A DNA stretch of 23,187 nt, taken from an uncultured bacterium (GTDB lineage Bacteria; Patescibacteriota; Gracilibacteria; Absconditabacterales; Absconditicoccaceae). Positions 1-9,181 of this stretch are shown here, in pieces. Where the stretch lies: contig CAJAPL010000171.1 in the NCBI GenBank assembly GCA_903943625.1, positions 1 to 23,187 of the forward strand, written 5' to 3'. Under the pieces are notes generated by a model. That model was not told where the DNA came from, did not search any database, and was given only the letters and a program-made list of their open reading frames with translations. The translations under genes and the position numbers were made by a program. The first letter of the stretch is position 1. Every line of letters starts with the position of its first letter.

Positions 1-5
1 AATTA

Positions 6-296
6 TTAATTTTTTCTATGAAAAAATCCTGTAACAAACAATATTCATATTACCAACAATATCATACCACCAAGCATTTGACGTAATACATAAAGTCATA
101 GTAGTAATAATATAATTCATACTATAGTATAAACCTTTTCTTCAGCAGAAGAAACTTTTCGTCGTCTACCAATTCATGTAGCGATTTCTTTTGATTCTTT
201 TTCTACAAACTTAGCTTCAGTTTGCATAGTCTTTTTCACAGTTTGAAATTTCTTATCAAAATTAGCTTTTTTAGGAGCTGGTTTTTTTGTTGGCAT
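6..296 (-). CDS. Small two-helix membrane protein, unrecognised
   Basis: A 96-residue protein begins MPTKKPAPKKANFDKK and ends in TAA. The first ~45 residues are Lys-rich and hydrophilic. They are followed by two hydrophobic segments, around residues 53-72 (begins VYTIVGIILL) and 74-91, so it is probably a small inner-membrane protein with a basic cytoplasmic tail. Reading it through needs TGA as Gly at several positions inside the membrane helices. Two consecutive CGA codons near residue 45 would read Trp-Trp at the membrane boundary under the code inferred here. It lies 93 bp downstream of ileS on the same strand and may be co-transcribed with it. I do not recognise the family. Confidence 0.75.
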
Positions 297-389
297 CCAA
301 AATTATTTAGATAGTAAAACAATCAGACAATATATAACAAAATATATTAACAATTCAACACAAAAAGCATCTCATACATCTTCTGGTTT

Positions 390-3300
390 CTAAATTCTAA
401 GACCAAGTTTGCTCAAAGGTTGTTTTACCTTTATATTATTTTTTGATCTAATGAATAATCAAAGTGAGATTATCCTTCTCACAACTCATATTTCATCAAG
501 CAATTTTTTATCTATATATTGCTCAGCGAAAATAGGTAATGTTTTTAAGTGCACAGAATCTCAATCTCCTAAAGCATTATTTTTAAAGGCTTGTAGTTTA
601 AGATAAATATATTCTGATATAAATGGAGCAAATCAAGAACATATTTTTATATACGCCTCCATTACTTCTAGTAATGTGTTATAAGCAGATAACTTATCCT
701 CGTTCATCCCTGATGCTCGGAATCTCCTTCTAGACCTCCTAATATATCGATTATTTAATCTATCAACAAAGCTCAGAACAGATTTAGCCGCACTATCAAG
801 AGCATAAGAAGTCATAAATCACTCTACCTCAATTCATACTTTATTAAGTTCAGCCAATATTCGTTTATCCAGTTCATTTTCAATTTTATAGGTTGGCAAA
901 GCCACAAACTGAAGATGCTTAATATCAGCATCACGAGAATCGTCAAAAAGATTTGCCCATAATTGTCTAAAACACGGACGATGAGATACAATTAAAACGG
1001 TTTTTCATTTTTCAGATTCCAAAGTTTTTTTATAAAATTTCAGAGAATCTCAATCAGGAGTTAAAGCCAAATCAGTTTTTATTTCAATTTTTTTTCAAGT
1101 GTATTCTTTTAATATTTCAACAAATTTTTCTGCTGTCTGCATAGTTCTTTTTAATGGAGAACTATAAATCACATCTGGGTTTATCTTTATCACATCCTCA
1201 ATAAATTTTTTATCATTCATGTGCTTCATTCATTTAGAAGACAGTCACGCATCATCATCCTTTCAATCTGCCTCAGGATGTCTAAGAAAATAAACGCTTG
1301 TTCAATTAGATTTGAAATTATCTACGTTAGCGTATGTTTCAAAAAAGTTATAAGAGTTTATTATCGCACTTGTAAAATCCTTATAAATCTGATCGACCCC
1401 TCTTTCAGAAAATCTCATCGGTTCAGCTCTAACAGCTGGTGAAGATAGAAGATAAAGTCTATAAGAATCAGCTCAATATCTTTCAAAAACATATTTAGGG
1501 TCAGGGTAATTTTTAAGACTCTTTGACATCTTGCGTCAATCTTCCGCTAATATAAGTCAATTTATAACAACATTATTAAATGAATTTTTTCATGTAATAG
1601 CATTTCATATAACGTGCATAGTCCTAAACCATCATCTTGTCTGATCCAGTCATTCAATAATATAATCCGCTGGATATACAAAAGGTTTCTTACTAGATTT
1701 TCAAATATATCATACTTGACCAAATGGCATAGATCAAGACTCAAATCGACAATCCATTACCTCTGTTATCCTGCGATATTCATTTCAATCAATATTGAAT
1801 CGATAATTATCAACGTATGGTTTATGTAAGTCCACTTCTTTATTATGATCATTATCTCGATAATAGATTTTCATCTTTCAATTATGCAAATGCATCTCTC
1901 TTCATTTGCTGTCGTAATCAAAATCTCTGATTCTTTTAAACATCATTAATGTTGCTTCCGAATGAGATACAGTAACAACAGTTTTTGTTTTAAAAGTATG
2001 GGTAGTGTCTAGAAGAAAATCTTCACATCTTTTGTATATATCAAAGATTGATTCGCTACTTGGTCATTGCTTTTTATCTTCCCATCTCAAAAGATTATCT
2101 GAATCATGGACGATATCTTGAAAATCTGGGAGGAACAATTCCATTGCTCTAAAATCTACATATATATTTTTTCAAAGCTCAAACCTATTCTTTTCTCACG
2201 ATTTAAGGACATATTGGTATAACGTTCACTCATCATAGAGCTTTTGATAAAATTCTAAAGTTTTCTCATATTTTTTTACAATACCCCTCATCTCAGTTTT
2301 TCAAAATGTCTTCTCTAAATATGGCAATATAGTTTCAAATGTTCTTGGTAATGGAGAAATTACAAATACAACATTTTCAAGATCATCAGATAAAAATTTC
2401 AAATCCTTTATCAGATTGATTGCGTTCTGTTTTCATTGATAATCAAGGTGGGCCTTTCAATAGCTATCAGCTAAATGGGTTTCATTATAACTAGTTTTAC
2501 CATGTCTGATGAAAACAAGTTTAGTTAGATTTTTAGATCAATTAATTGTATTTTTCCACAGCTCATCTAGATTTCACACAACGATTTTGTCTTGTTCATT
2601 TTTTACATTTTCCCAAACTGGCAAAGGAGAACCTCGATATCTATTTCTAGATAAATTCCAATCAGGTGCGGAGGTTAAAGTATCACGAAATCTATTTTTA
2701 ACGGTCTCGGGCACAAATCAGATTTTTTCTGCATTTGGCACAGTTATCTTTGTAAGTTCTTGCTCTTTTATAAACCGACTTGTGATTGCTTTGGATATCA
2801 AAGGAGTTTCACATCTCCGACAATGTGGATAAGAGTGACTATAAGATCTCTGGCCTATAAGCTTTTTTTCTTCTTTTAATCTAGTTATGACTTTTTTATT
2901 TACATCAAAAACTGATTCTCACTTGTAGTCATCTACTTGCTCTGTGAATTCTCAAAAATCATTAACTGGCATAAATAACCAGTTTTTGGAATCTTCTCTA
3001 GGTAAAATAGTAGCAACTGCTTCAAAATCTTCTTGCCCAAATCAAGGTGCCATATGCACTACTCAAGTACCATCTTCTGTACTTACAAACTCTCAAGTAA
3101 TAACTTGAAAAAATTGATCCTTATACCTTTGATTGATATCACTTTGATTTATGTATGGGAAAAGTGGCTGATATTTAATTCACTTGAGGTTCTCTCCTTT
3201 CAAAATATTAATCAGAATATATTCATTGGAATCTTTATAATACTGCTTAATTAAATTCTCTGCAATAACATAATATTCCTTAGCATTTTTATCATAAACC

Positions 3301-4514
3301 ATGTAATATTTTATATCTTTTCATACAGCCAAAAACATATTGCTGGGCAAAGTTCGAGGTGTCGTAGTCCAAGCAAGTATATTTACATCAGCCTTAGCCA
3401 TTTCATCTCAAAAATTTTGAGTATAAGGTAAAACGTTTTTTATCGTATGAAACGGGACAAAAGAGCTCAACAGATCTTCCCTATCTTCAATAATTATATC
3501 TTGTATTTTAAGTCAGAATCAAAGACCATTATCAGAGTCTATCATCTCAATATATTCAATTTTTGTATGTTTGTTTTTTTCTTGTATCTTTGGCAATCAC
3601 ACGATTTCAATATCAAAATAATAAGCAATCACATTGGTTTTTCAGAGATATTTTCTTGCTCACAAATAATTAGAAGATTTTATTTCTACTCCCAACTCTT
3701 CGGTAAGCTCTCTTTTTAATGCTTCTTCATTAGTCTCCCCCAAATCTACTTTGCCGCCAGGGAATGTTCGAAAATTCCATCTAGGGTCAAAAAGGGTAAG
3801 GTATCTTCACTTATCATCTCTAATAACAGCTTTAGTTGTATATACAAACCCATCGTCTGTTTTTTTATATTTTGCCTCTCCACCAATCTCGGCATTTTGA
3901 ATTTTAAATTTTATAGTAATCGCAGGATCCTGTCTGTCCTTATATCAATCATTCACTTCGTTATTTGCCAATGTCGTAGCACAAGACGGGCAACATCGTT
4001 GCACTTTAAATCATTTATAAACCAAATTCTGATTATACATATTTTGGAAAACCCAGATTACGGATTCCATAAAATCAAGGTCCATGGTGAAATAGGCGTT
4101 ATCCATGTCTGCTCGCCTACCAACATTATCCACAAACCATTTTCGCTCATCATTTACATTACTTACATAACTTCTACAAGCTTCAGTAAATTTTTGAACT
4201 CAAAGTTTTTGCTCAATATCTTTTTTTCAATCAATTCAAAGATCTTTTTCAACAGCCTTTTCAACTGGCAATCCATGACAATCTCGTCATCGGTCTCTCA
4301 CTACCCTATATCATTTCATAGTTCGATATCTTCATATCAGATCCTTCATCACAGAAACAAGCCCATGACCAAAATGCGGTGTTCATGAAGCAAATGGAGG
4401 TCAATCATAAGTGATTGATTGTAATTTTTCTGATCTTTGATCAACAGACTTTTTGAAAACATCGTACTTCTTTCGATAATCAAGCATATCTTTTATCAAA
4501 TCTTTCTGATTCAT
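390..4514 (-). CDS. ileS: Isoleucyl-tRNA synthetase with three embedded hydrolase domains
   Basis: This 1374-residue class I synthetase charges tRNA-Ile with isoleucine in the cytoplasm. Visible in order are: the N-terminal LDYWKKYDVFKKS segment; a HIGH motif as HFGH at residues 47-50 within PFASGTPHFGHG; GWDCHGLPVE; the editing-domain motifs TTTPWTLPSN and GTGVVHMAP (about residue 480); WNLSRNRYWG; DCWFESGSMPF; KMSKS at 995-999; and the anticodon-domain motif NNWYIRRSRRRFW. These mark the eukaryote-like IleRS type. Three extra domains interrupt it: Nudix (~206-369), histidine phosphatase 1 (~662-892) and histidine phosphatase 2 (~1070-1211). The usual length is about 1040 residues. The protein stops at KQPLSKLGLRI (TAG), so the C-terminal domain normally found after that point is missing. 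Trp in the motifs above is mostly CGA. There is no T-box leader. The ATG at 4514 gives an N-terminus of ordinary family length. Confidence 0.97.
881..1306 (-). other. Histidine-phosphatase (SixA/PGAM-like) domain 2 embedded in IleRS
   Basis: A second, shorter histidine phosphatase domain of about 140 residues splits the anticodon-binding region. It sits between FETYANVDNF and ENELDKRILAELN. Signatures are VYFLRHPEAD (catalytic H1079, with RHP in place of RHG), LSSKG, IYSSPLKRTMQTAE and VLIVSHRPCF (second histidine H1178). The compact size and SPLKRTMQTA pattern resemble SixA-type phosphatases. It differs enough from domain 1 that a recent duplication is unlikely. Confidence 0.9.
1840..2530 (-). 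other. Histidine-phosphatase (PGAM-like) domain 1 embedded in IleRS
   Basis: The insertion lies between DELWKNT and the IleRS motif DLHKPYVD, where the chain returns from CP1 to the catalytic core. It shows the signature LVFIRHGKT (catalytic H671), SPLPRTFET, an SSES acidic segment, and VSHSEAT (second histidine H851). The catalytic set of the histidine phosphatase superfamily therefore looks complete. At about 230 residues it is the size of a whole phosphatase domain. The substrate cannot be told from the sequence. Confidence 0.9.
3408..3899 (-). other. Nudix hydrolase domain embedded in IleRS CP1 region
   Basis: About 160 extra residues lie between the IleRS segment ending TIKFKI and the editing motif TTTPWTLPSN. 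They contain a perfect Nudix box, GX5EX7REUXEEXGU, with G254, E260, R268, E269, E272, E273 and G275. It is preceded by NFWTFPGG, in which the Trp is CGA; WxxPGG is usual at that place in Nudix proteins. All metal-binding glutamates are present, so the domain is probably an active hydrolase of a nucleoside diphosphate linked to another group. The boundaries are estimates made by eye. Confidence 0.93.
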
Positions 4515-4546
4515 ATATTCACTAAAATAATAAAATCGAGTTTGTC

Positions 4547-4574
4547 AAAATATTGAAGCGTTTTAGCGTCGCAA
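4547..4574 (-). promoter_or_regulatory. Candidate sigma70-type promoter for ileS
   Basis: On the minus strand TTGCGA (4574-4569) is followed after 16 nt by TATTTT (4552-4547). Transcription would start near 4540, giving a leader of about 26 nt. The match to consensus is moderate, but the spacing and leader length resemble the stronger promoters in this window. Confidence 0.4.
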
Positions 4575-4684
4575 AGCTTGTTATAAAAAAAGCTCGCTCA
4601 CTTTCAAGAATAAACAAAACAATATACACAAAACTGACCTTAATGCATGCTAGGTTGAATAATTTCAATAAAGACACTGGCATA

Positions 4685-4697
4685 TTATGTCACATAA
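4685..4697. repeat. 13-bp inverted repeat upstream of pilus promoter
   Basis: TTATGT-C-ACATAA is a perfect palindrome with a one-base centre. It lies about 45 bp upstream of the candidate -35 of the pilus operon and could be a regulator site. Short palindromes are common by chance in AT-rich DNA. Confidence 0.35.
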
Positions 4698-4740
4698 CAT
4701 AGACAATGTAAAGTTAATATTGATAAACTAAATCAAGCTT

Positions 4741-4768
4741 TTGCAAATTATCAATAAGGGTATATACT
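4741..4768 (+). promoter_or_regulatory. Candidate promoter for the pilus operon
   Basis: TTGCAA (4741-4746) is followed after 16 nt by TATACT (4763-4768), about 46 bp before the first pilus gene. The match to sigma70 consensus is moderate, and no Shine-Dalgarno sequence follows it. Confidence 0.4.
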
Positions 4769-4814
4769 TTAAAAGCACAAGTATTTTAGACTTTTTACTT
4801 TCTACTTTCTACTC

Positions 4815-5369
4815 ATGGGTCAATTTCGCTCTAGACGAGAATATATATTTAAATTTTTAGCAGTTGTTTTTATATTAGTTTTGGCTTGATATATATATTT
4901 TCAAGTATCTACTTACGTAACCAACCAAAAAGTGAAAAACAATCAGATAATATTAAATAAACAAAATAGCGACCTAGAAAAATATAAACAATCCACATGA
5001 TACAACAAATTATATCTTATAAGAGAGCTAGAAAAGTCATCTCAATCAATGCCACGATCAGAACATATTCCAAAAATAATATCAATATTGGAAGACCTCA
5101 AATCAATAGACCCATCGTGAACATGATCTAACGATTCTATTATTTTATCAGATTTCAAAGTAAATTTAAATGAAATTAGTTTAAAATGAAGAGTCTCCAA
5201 TCTTAAACTACTATATTTCACTTCTCCCACATGAAAATTCAAGGCTCTAATAGATAGATTTGAAGATTTAGACTTTATTGAGGATATGCAAATCAAAACA
5301 TATGATAAAATATCAGATAAGTATTTTGAATTTGTTTTAAATGCTAAAATCAAGAACAATGGAAAATAA
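4815..5369 (+). CDS. PilN-like type IV pilus assembly protein
   Basis: A 184-residue protein has a short basic cytoplasmic N-terminus, one membrane helix at residues ~12-30 and a Lys/Asn-rich coiled stretch. A C-terminal domain includes ISLKGRVSNL and LIDRFEDLDFIEDM. This architecture, and the pattern of a 'functional' beta-strand followed by a helix near the C-terminus, match PilN, which with PilO forms the inner-membrane alignment complex of the type IV pilus. Overall sequence identity is too low to be sure from motifs alone. Its position as first gene of a pilus operon, just before a PilO-like gene and pilC, supports the call. Its stop overlaps the next gene by 11 bp. A GspL- or GspM-type alignment protein is the main alternative. 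Confidence 0.65.
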
Positions 5370-6120
5370 AGACATTATAGATAATTTGCTACAAAGCTGA
5401 AGTATCGATACTCAAAAAAACGATCAGGAGGATATGCAAATATGAGAAATTAGAATAATATCAATCAGATATAGATTATATTCCATTATACTAATAATTC
5501 TGATTATAGTTTGAATATTCAATTATATTTTACCAAAACAGGAGAGTTATCAAAATTCCAAACAAGCTCTTCAGACTATAAGAACAGAAACAGATAGTTT
5601 TGCAGACAAACAAAAACAGCTACAAATAGATATAGATTTATCGCAAAAAATAGAGAACTGAGAAGAAAAGATACTAGCATGTATAAACGACCAAGCTTGA
5701 TGTGAACAACTAGATCCACAAGTAAAAAGTAATTTTTCAGAAGTAGTATCTTATCTACAAGCAAATAGTTTAAGTAGCAAAAAGATGTCCGTAGATGAAA
5801 AAATGATATTGAAAAACATAAATGAATACCTAACTAAAAAAGATTTTTCTTGATTATCAAAAAATTGAGGGATAAACAAGATTTCGATTTGAGATCCCAC
5901 GGAATTCAAAAGTAATTTATATTATGTAACAATTTATTTAAACATAACATTCCAGAACAAAGACTGATTATTATCTTTTATACACAACATAGAGAGAAAA
6001 ATAAATCCTCAAAAAGATTTACGTATTCTATATAAAATTGACGAAATATCTTATGACTTGATGGCCTATGAGCAGAAACAAAACGTCGATATATACCTAA
6101 AAGCATTTTATTACAAATAA
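5359..6120 (+). CDS. PilO-like pilus alignment protein
   Basis: A 253-residue bitopic membrane protein has a ~38-residue cytoplasmic tail, one helix at ~40-57 (YSIILIILIIVGIF) and a coiled-coil stretch at ~65-100 rich in Gln and Lys. Its C-terminal globular part (LYYVTIYLNITFQNKDGLLS) resembles the ferredoxin-like fold of PilO, with a beta-strand leading into a helix FIHNIERK. PilO pairs with PilN and links the pilus motor platform to the rest of the machine. Membership is inferred from architecture and from its place between the PilN-like gene and pilC. The ATG lies inside the preceding gene (11-bp overlap), which suggests translational coupling. Confidence 0.62.
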
Positions 6121-6138
6121 TAAAATTTATAAATTATC

Positions 6139-7263
6139 ATGGAACCACAGATAAGCGCAAACAAAAGACACTGAATAGACTGATGGATACTTGGATTTTT
6201 ACGCCAAGTAGACAAGTGAAGTTTTGGTAGTAAAGAAAAAGTTATATTTTTCAAACAACTAGCCTACCTAATAAACTGATGAGTCGCCTTATCTGAGTCT
6301 ATGAATATAATAGAGACAAGCTCTGACAACTATTCTGTAAAAGAAATAGCAAGAAGCGTAAATGCGCATCTAATACAGTGAAGAGAGTTATCATATGCAT
6401 TCACTAGATTGCCAGATTATTTTGATGAAAGAGATTATAGTATAGTAAAAGCTTGAGAGAAATCATGAAATATAGTAACCATACTTAAAGCCCTTGCGGA
6501 TGAATATACCTACATGAATGAAATAAAAAACAAGTATATTATAGCACTTACCTATCCCACAATATTAATAGTCATAACAATAGTAGCCATCATAGCACTA
6601 TTTGCTTTTGTTCTACCATGAATTTTTGAAATAGCCAATAGTTTCCAAAACGTTCAATTGCCAACGATTACGATTGTTTTAAAAAATATAGCAGATTGAG
6701 CAAAAGAAAATCGAAAATCAATGATATGGATATTCATATCAGCAGTGACTCTTTTGTTAATATTTTTATCTACGGATAGGGGCAAGAAAACACGGTTCTC
6801 TGTGATACTCAAAATACCTCTTTTCGGTAAGTTAACAAAATATTATTATCTTATAAAACGATGTAGATATACCAAAATAATGCTCCAATCATGAATGAAT
6901 TACATAGAAACATTCCAGCTTTTGAGAGATATATTGAATATACCAGTTTATCAAAATATGATAGAACAAATACTTGTATGATTGCAAAAATGAGAGACAG
7001 TTTACGATACCATAAAATACCAAACCTACCTTATACCAAGTAACGTTTCAGCTCTTATAAAAGTTTGAGAAGAAACAGCAAATTTGGAAAATTCCCTTGA
7101 AAATATTTTAAAAATGCATGAAGAAGAATTGGACAACAACATCAATCGTCTTGCAAAAGTTATAGAACCAGTTATATTGGTATTTATATGAGTAATAGTA
7201 GTTGTCATAGCACTTGGCGTATTTTGATTGATATTAAAAATCATGGAATGAGTATGAAACTAA
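6139..7263 (+). CDS. pilC: PilC / GspF-type pilus assembly platform protein
   Basis: This 374-residue polytopic protein is the inner-membrane platform on which the pilus ATPases act. It has two GspF domains. The first contains FFKQLAYLINGGVALSES and AGEKSGNIVTILKALADEY, followed by the helix YPTILIVITIVAIIALFAF. The second contains MLQSGMNYIETFQLLRDIL and KVGEETANLENSLENI, and ends in the helix VILVFIGVIVVVIALGVFG. KIPLFGKL between the domains is typical. By eye I count about 18 TGA and 5 GGN codons for glycine, the clearest local evidence that TGA is the main glycine codon. Several CGA and one CGG (KT[CGG]FSV) read best as Trp. It is slightly shorter than the usual ~400 residues. Its end overlaps the next gene by 16 bp. 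Confidence 0.95.
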
Positions 7264-7790
7264 AAAATATAAAAATTCCAAAAAAATTCTGATTTACGTT
7301 GTTGGAAATGCTTGTTGTATTGGTAATTATAAGCATAATTTTATGAATGACTATGTATTTAGGATCAGAGAATATCTTTAGATTAAGGTACAAGACTACC
7401 AAAGAAGATTTTTTATCAACATTTAACCTATTTTATACCAATTCACTAGAGTCAAATTATATAAATCAAAATCGTTTTGATAATCTAGATTTAGGACTAT
7501 TCTCTTGAAAGAATCGAATATCATACGCATATATTTGATCATCATTAAATCAAACATGAGAGAAAAAAACAAATTTACTTGAAATTTCTGATATCAAGAT
7601 AGATAGTTGAGTAGTGCAAAATCAGGTATCCATAAACATTAAACCATACAAATTATGATGTGATATAAAAGATATAACCAATCATACATGATCTAGATTA
7701 GATTTTAAAATAATAGTAAATAAAGTAAAAACATATTGTTTATACCTACTTTCTCAAAATTGCAAAATCAAAGAACAGATGTGCCCATAA
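7248..7790 (+). CDS. Type IV prepilin, FimU/GspH-like minor pilin
   Basis: A 180-residue prepilin has a class III signal: a basic leader, then KKFG|FTLLEMLVVLVIISIIL, with cleavage after the Gly and Glu at mature position 5. The Gly before the cleavage site is encoded by TGA, so the signal is invisible under the standard code. The hydrophobic helix is followed by LFYTNSLESN and a small beta-rich domain with cysteines near the C-terminus. It is the first of four minor pilins. Its position and LLEMLVVLVI helix suggest a FimU/GspH role in initiating the pilus tip. A second in-frame ATG two codons downstream is equally possible as the start. Confidence 0.85.
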
Positions 7791-7827
7791 TCGATTATTT
7801 AAGCTTTTAAGCGCTTATTTATATGGT

Positions 7828-7846
7828 CTCGGCAGCCGAGGTTTTT
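7828..7846 (+). terminator. Hairpin with T-run inside the pilus operon
   Basis: CTCGG-CAG-CCGAG (7828-7840) is an unusually GC-rich stem in this DNA and is followed by GTTTTTA. It looks like a weak intrinsic terminator or attenuator after the first minor pilin gene. The stem is only 5 bp plus possible G-U extensions, so read-through is plausible. Confidence 0.55.
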
Positions 7847-7880
7847 ATGTTAAGTAACAAGGTCTAAGTTCTATTTTATC

Positions 7881-7908
7881 TTGAATATTAGATCTCAAAT
7901 CTTATAAA
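7881..7908 (+). promoter_or_regulatory. Candidate internal promoter for pilV-pilW-pilX-like genes
   Basis: TTGAAT (7881-7886) and TATAAA (7903-7908) are separated by 16 nt. The predicted start is about 23 nt before the ATG at 7938, the same short leader seen at other promoters here. It follows the internal terminator-like hairpin. Confidence 0.5.
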
Positions 7909-7937
7909 TTTTTTAGTTTATAAACAACTATCTTTTT

Positions 7938-8540
7938 ATGAAATCAAAAGGGTTTACTCTCATAGAAATAATAATTGTAATAGCTGTATTTTCTATATGA
8001 ATAATGGCAGTTTTTTACTTAGTTACAAACAATCTAGAAAGACTAGACGAAACCAAGACTAGGAACATAGCAACTTTTTTGTCCAAAGAATGAATAGAAA
8101 TGGCTTTTAACGCGAGAGATGCTAATTTAGCCAAAGAACTTCCATGGAACTGTGTTTTTACTGATGATAATATAAATGATCCAGACCCCAAGCTTTGTAG
8201 TTGATTTTTTGCTTCATGAATCCAATGAAAGTACATTCAAATATCTTTTAATGCTTCCGAATATCCAAAGCTTATCTGGACACCTTTAAATACCTTTGAA
8301 AACAATAGAATTTACTACCATTCATGAAACATAAATTGAATCAACATGTCCCGATACAATAATGATTCTAGCTATTGAGAAGAAACGATTTTTGCAAGAT
8401 ATATAGTATTTACGTGAGTACAAGAAAATTGACAAGTCCTACCTACAGATAAAATACTTAAGCTTGAGTCACATGTATTATTTTCGAAATGAGCAAAGAC
8501 ATGAGAAGTGATATTAGAAAGTTTTATCGGAAATTATTAG
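7938..8540 (+). CDS. Type IV prepilin, PilV/GspI-like minor pilin
   Basis: A 200-residue prepilin has a very short leader, MKSKG|FTLIEIIIVIAVFSIGIM, with Glu at mature position 5. The SIGIMA turn in the helix, followed by a segment containing ERLDETKTRNIATFLSKEGI, is typical of PilV/GspI pilins. The remainder is a Cys- and aromatic-containing globular domain rich in TGA-encoded Gly. It is second in the minor pilin cluster, matching the FimU-PilV-PilW-PilX order known from other bacteria. It ends two bases before the next start. No Shine-Dalgarno sequence precedes the ATG. Confidence 0.85.
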
Positions 8541-8542
8541 AT

Positions 8543-9181
8543 ATGAATAGATCAAAGTGATTTACCCTCGTAGAAACACTTATAGTAGTAATCATCATAT
8601 GAATATTATCAGTGATTTTGATGAAAACATATACTTTCATATCAGAAATATCTTTTAGAATACAGCAAGAAAAAAACGTCACACAAGAAACATTGTTCTT
8701 GTCTCAAATAGTTCAAAATCTATCTGATAGAAACAGTATAGATTATGATAGATACAATGCTATATCAACATGATATCTTACATCTAGAAGCTGATTTGTA
8801 GATATATTGTATCTAAGCTGACAAGATTGAAAAATAGAAATTTATACCACATGAACATGCATAGATCCATGAACCAACATAGATATTCTAACATGATGAT
8901 ATGAGTGTTATATACAACTAATAAAAAACTTAGAAGTCTCTAATATTACAAATCCACAAACCATGTATATCTCCAGAACTATTTTCAAGATCATACCATA
9001 CGATTCATCTATAAATTATATAAATGATATCTCCCCATGTATAAATCCCATATCATGCATCCACAAACCATGATTTTTCATGATAGCAAAGGCATATTCG
9101 CCGACATACAATAAAGAACGATACAACAGAATACAGATACCAATCCAACAGTTCTTTAATTCAATAAATATTGATGAGTAG
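8543..9181 (+). CDS. Type IV prepilin, PilW/GspJ-like minor pilin
   Basis: A 212-residue prepilin begins MNRSKG|FTLVETLIVVIIIGI, with a TGA-encoded Gly before the cleavage site and Glu at +5. The helix continues into SEISFRIQQEKN and FLSQIVQNLSDRNSIDYD. That 'e..l..i...l' segment after the helix is characteristic of PilW/GspJ. A long C-terminal domain carries several Cys (CIDPG, YECYIQ, CINPISCIHKP) that could form disulfides outside the cell. It is third of the minor pilins and overlaps the following gene by 8 bp. Confidence 0.82.

Larger units (their letters stand above)
4515..4814. other. Divergent intergenic region between ileS and pilus operon
   Basis: These 300 bp hold no gene that I can support and no tRNA-like cloverleaf. 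They contain the outward-facing promoter candidates for ileS and the pilus operon and a 13-bp inverted repeat, each listed separately. There is no T-box antiterminator sequence on the ileS side. Confidence 0.6.

Noticed and set aside
633..815. A separate small minus-strand gene beginning MTSYALDSAAKSV
   Set aside because: It is an internal piece of the IleRS anticodon domain (NNWYIRRSRRRFW region) cut out by TGA codons.
3897..4388. A 163-codon standard-code open frame on the plus strand
   Set aside because: It is the antisense shadow of ileS. The minus strand encodes clear IleRS motifs across the same bases.
390..4514. A chimeric assembly or several neighbouring genes in place of one IleRS with inserts
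   Set aside because: There is one open frame with total length divisible by three. IleRS motifs continue in register on both sides of every insert, with no internal TAA or TAG.
4515..4814. A T-box riboswitch upstream of ileS
   Set aside because: No T-box antiterminator sequence or terminator hairpin is visible on the minus strand, and the predicted leader is only about 26 nt.
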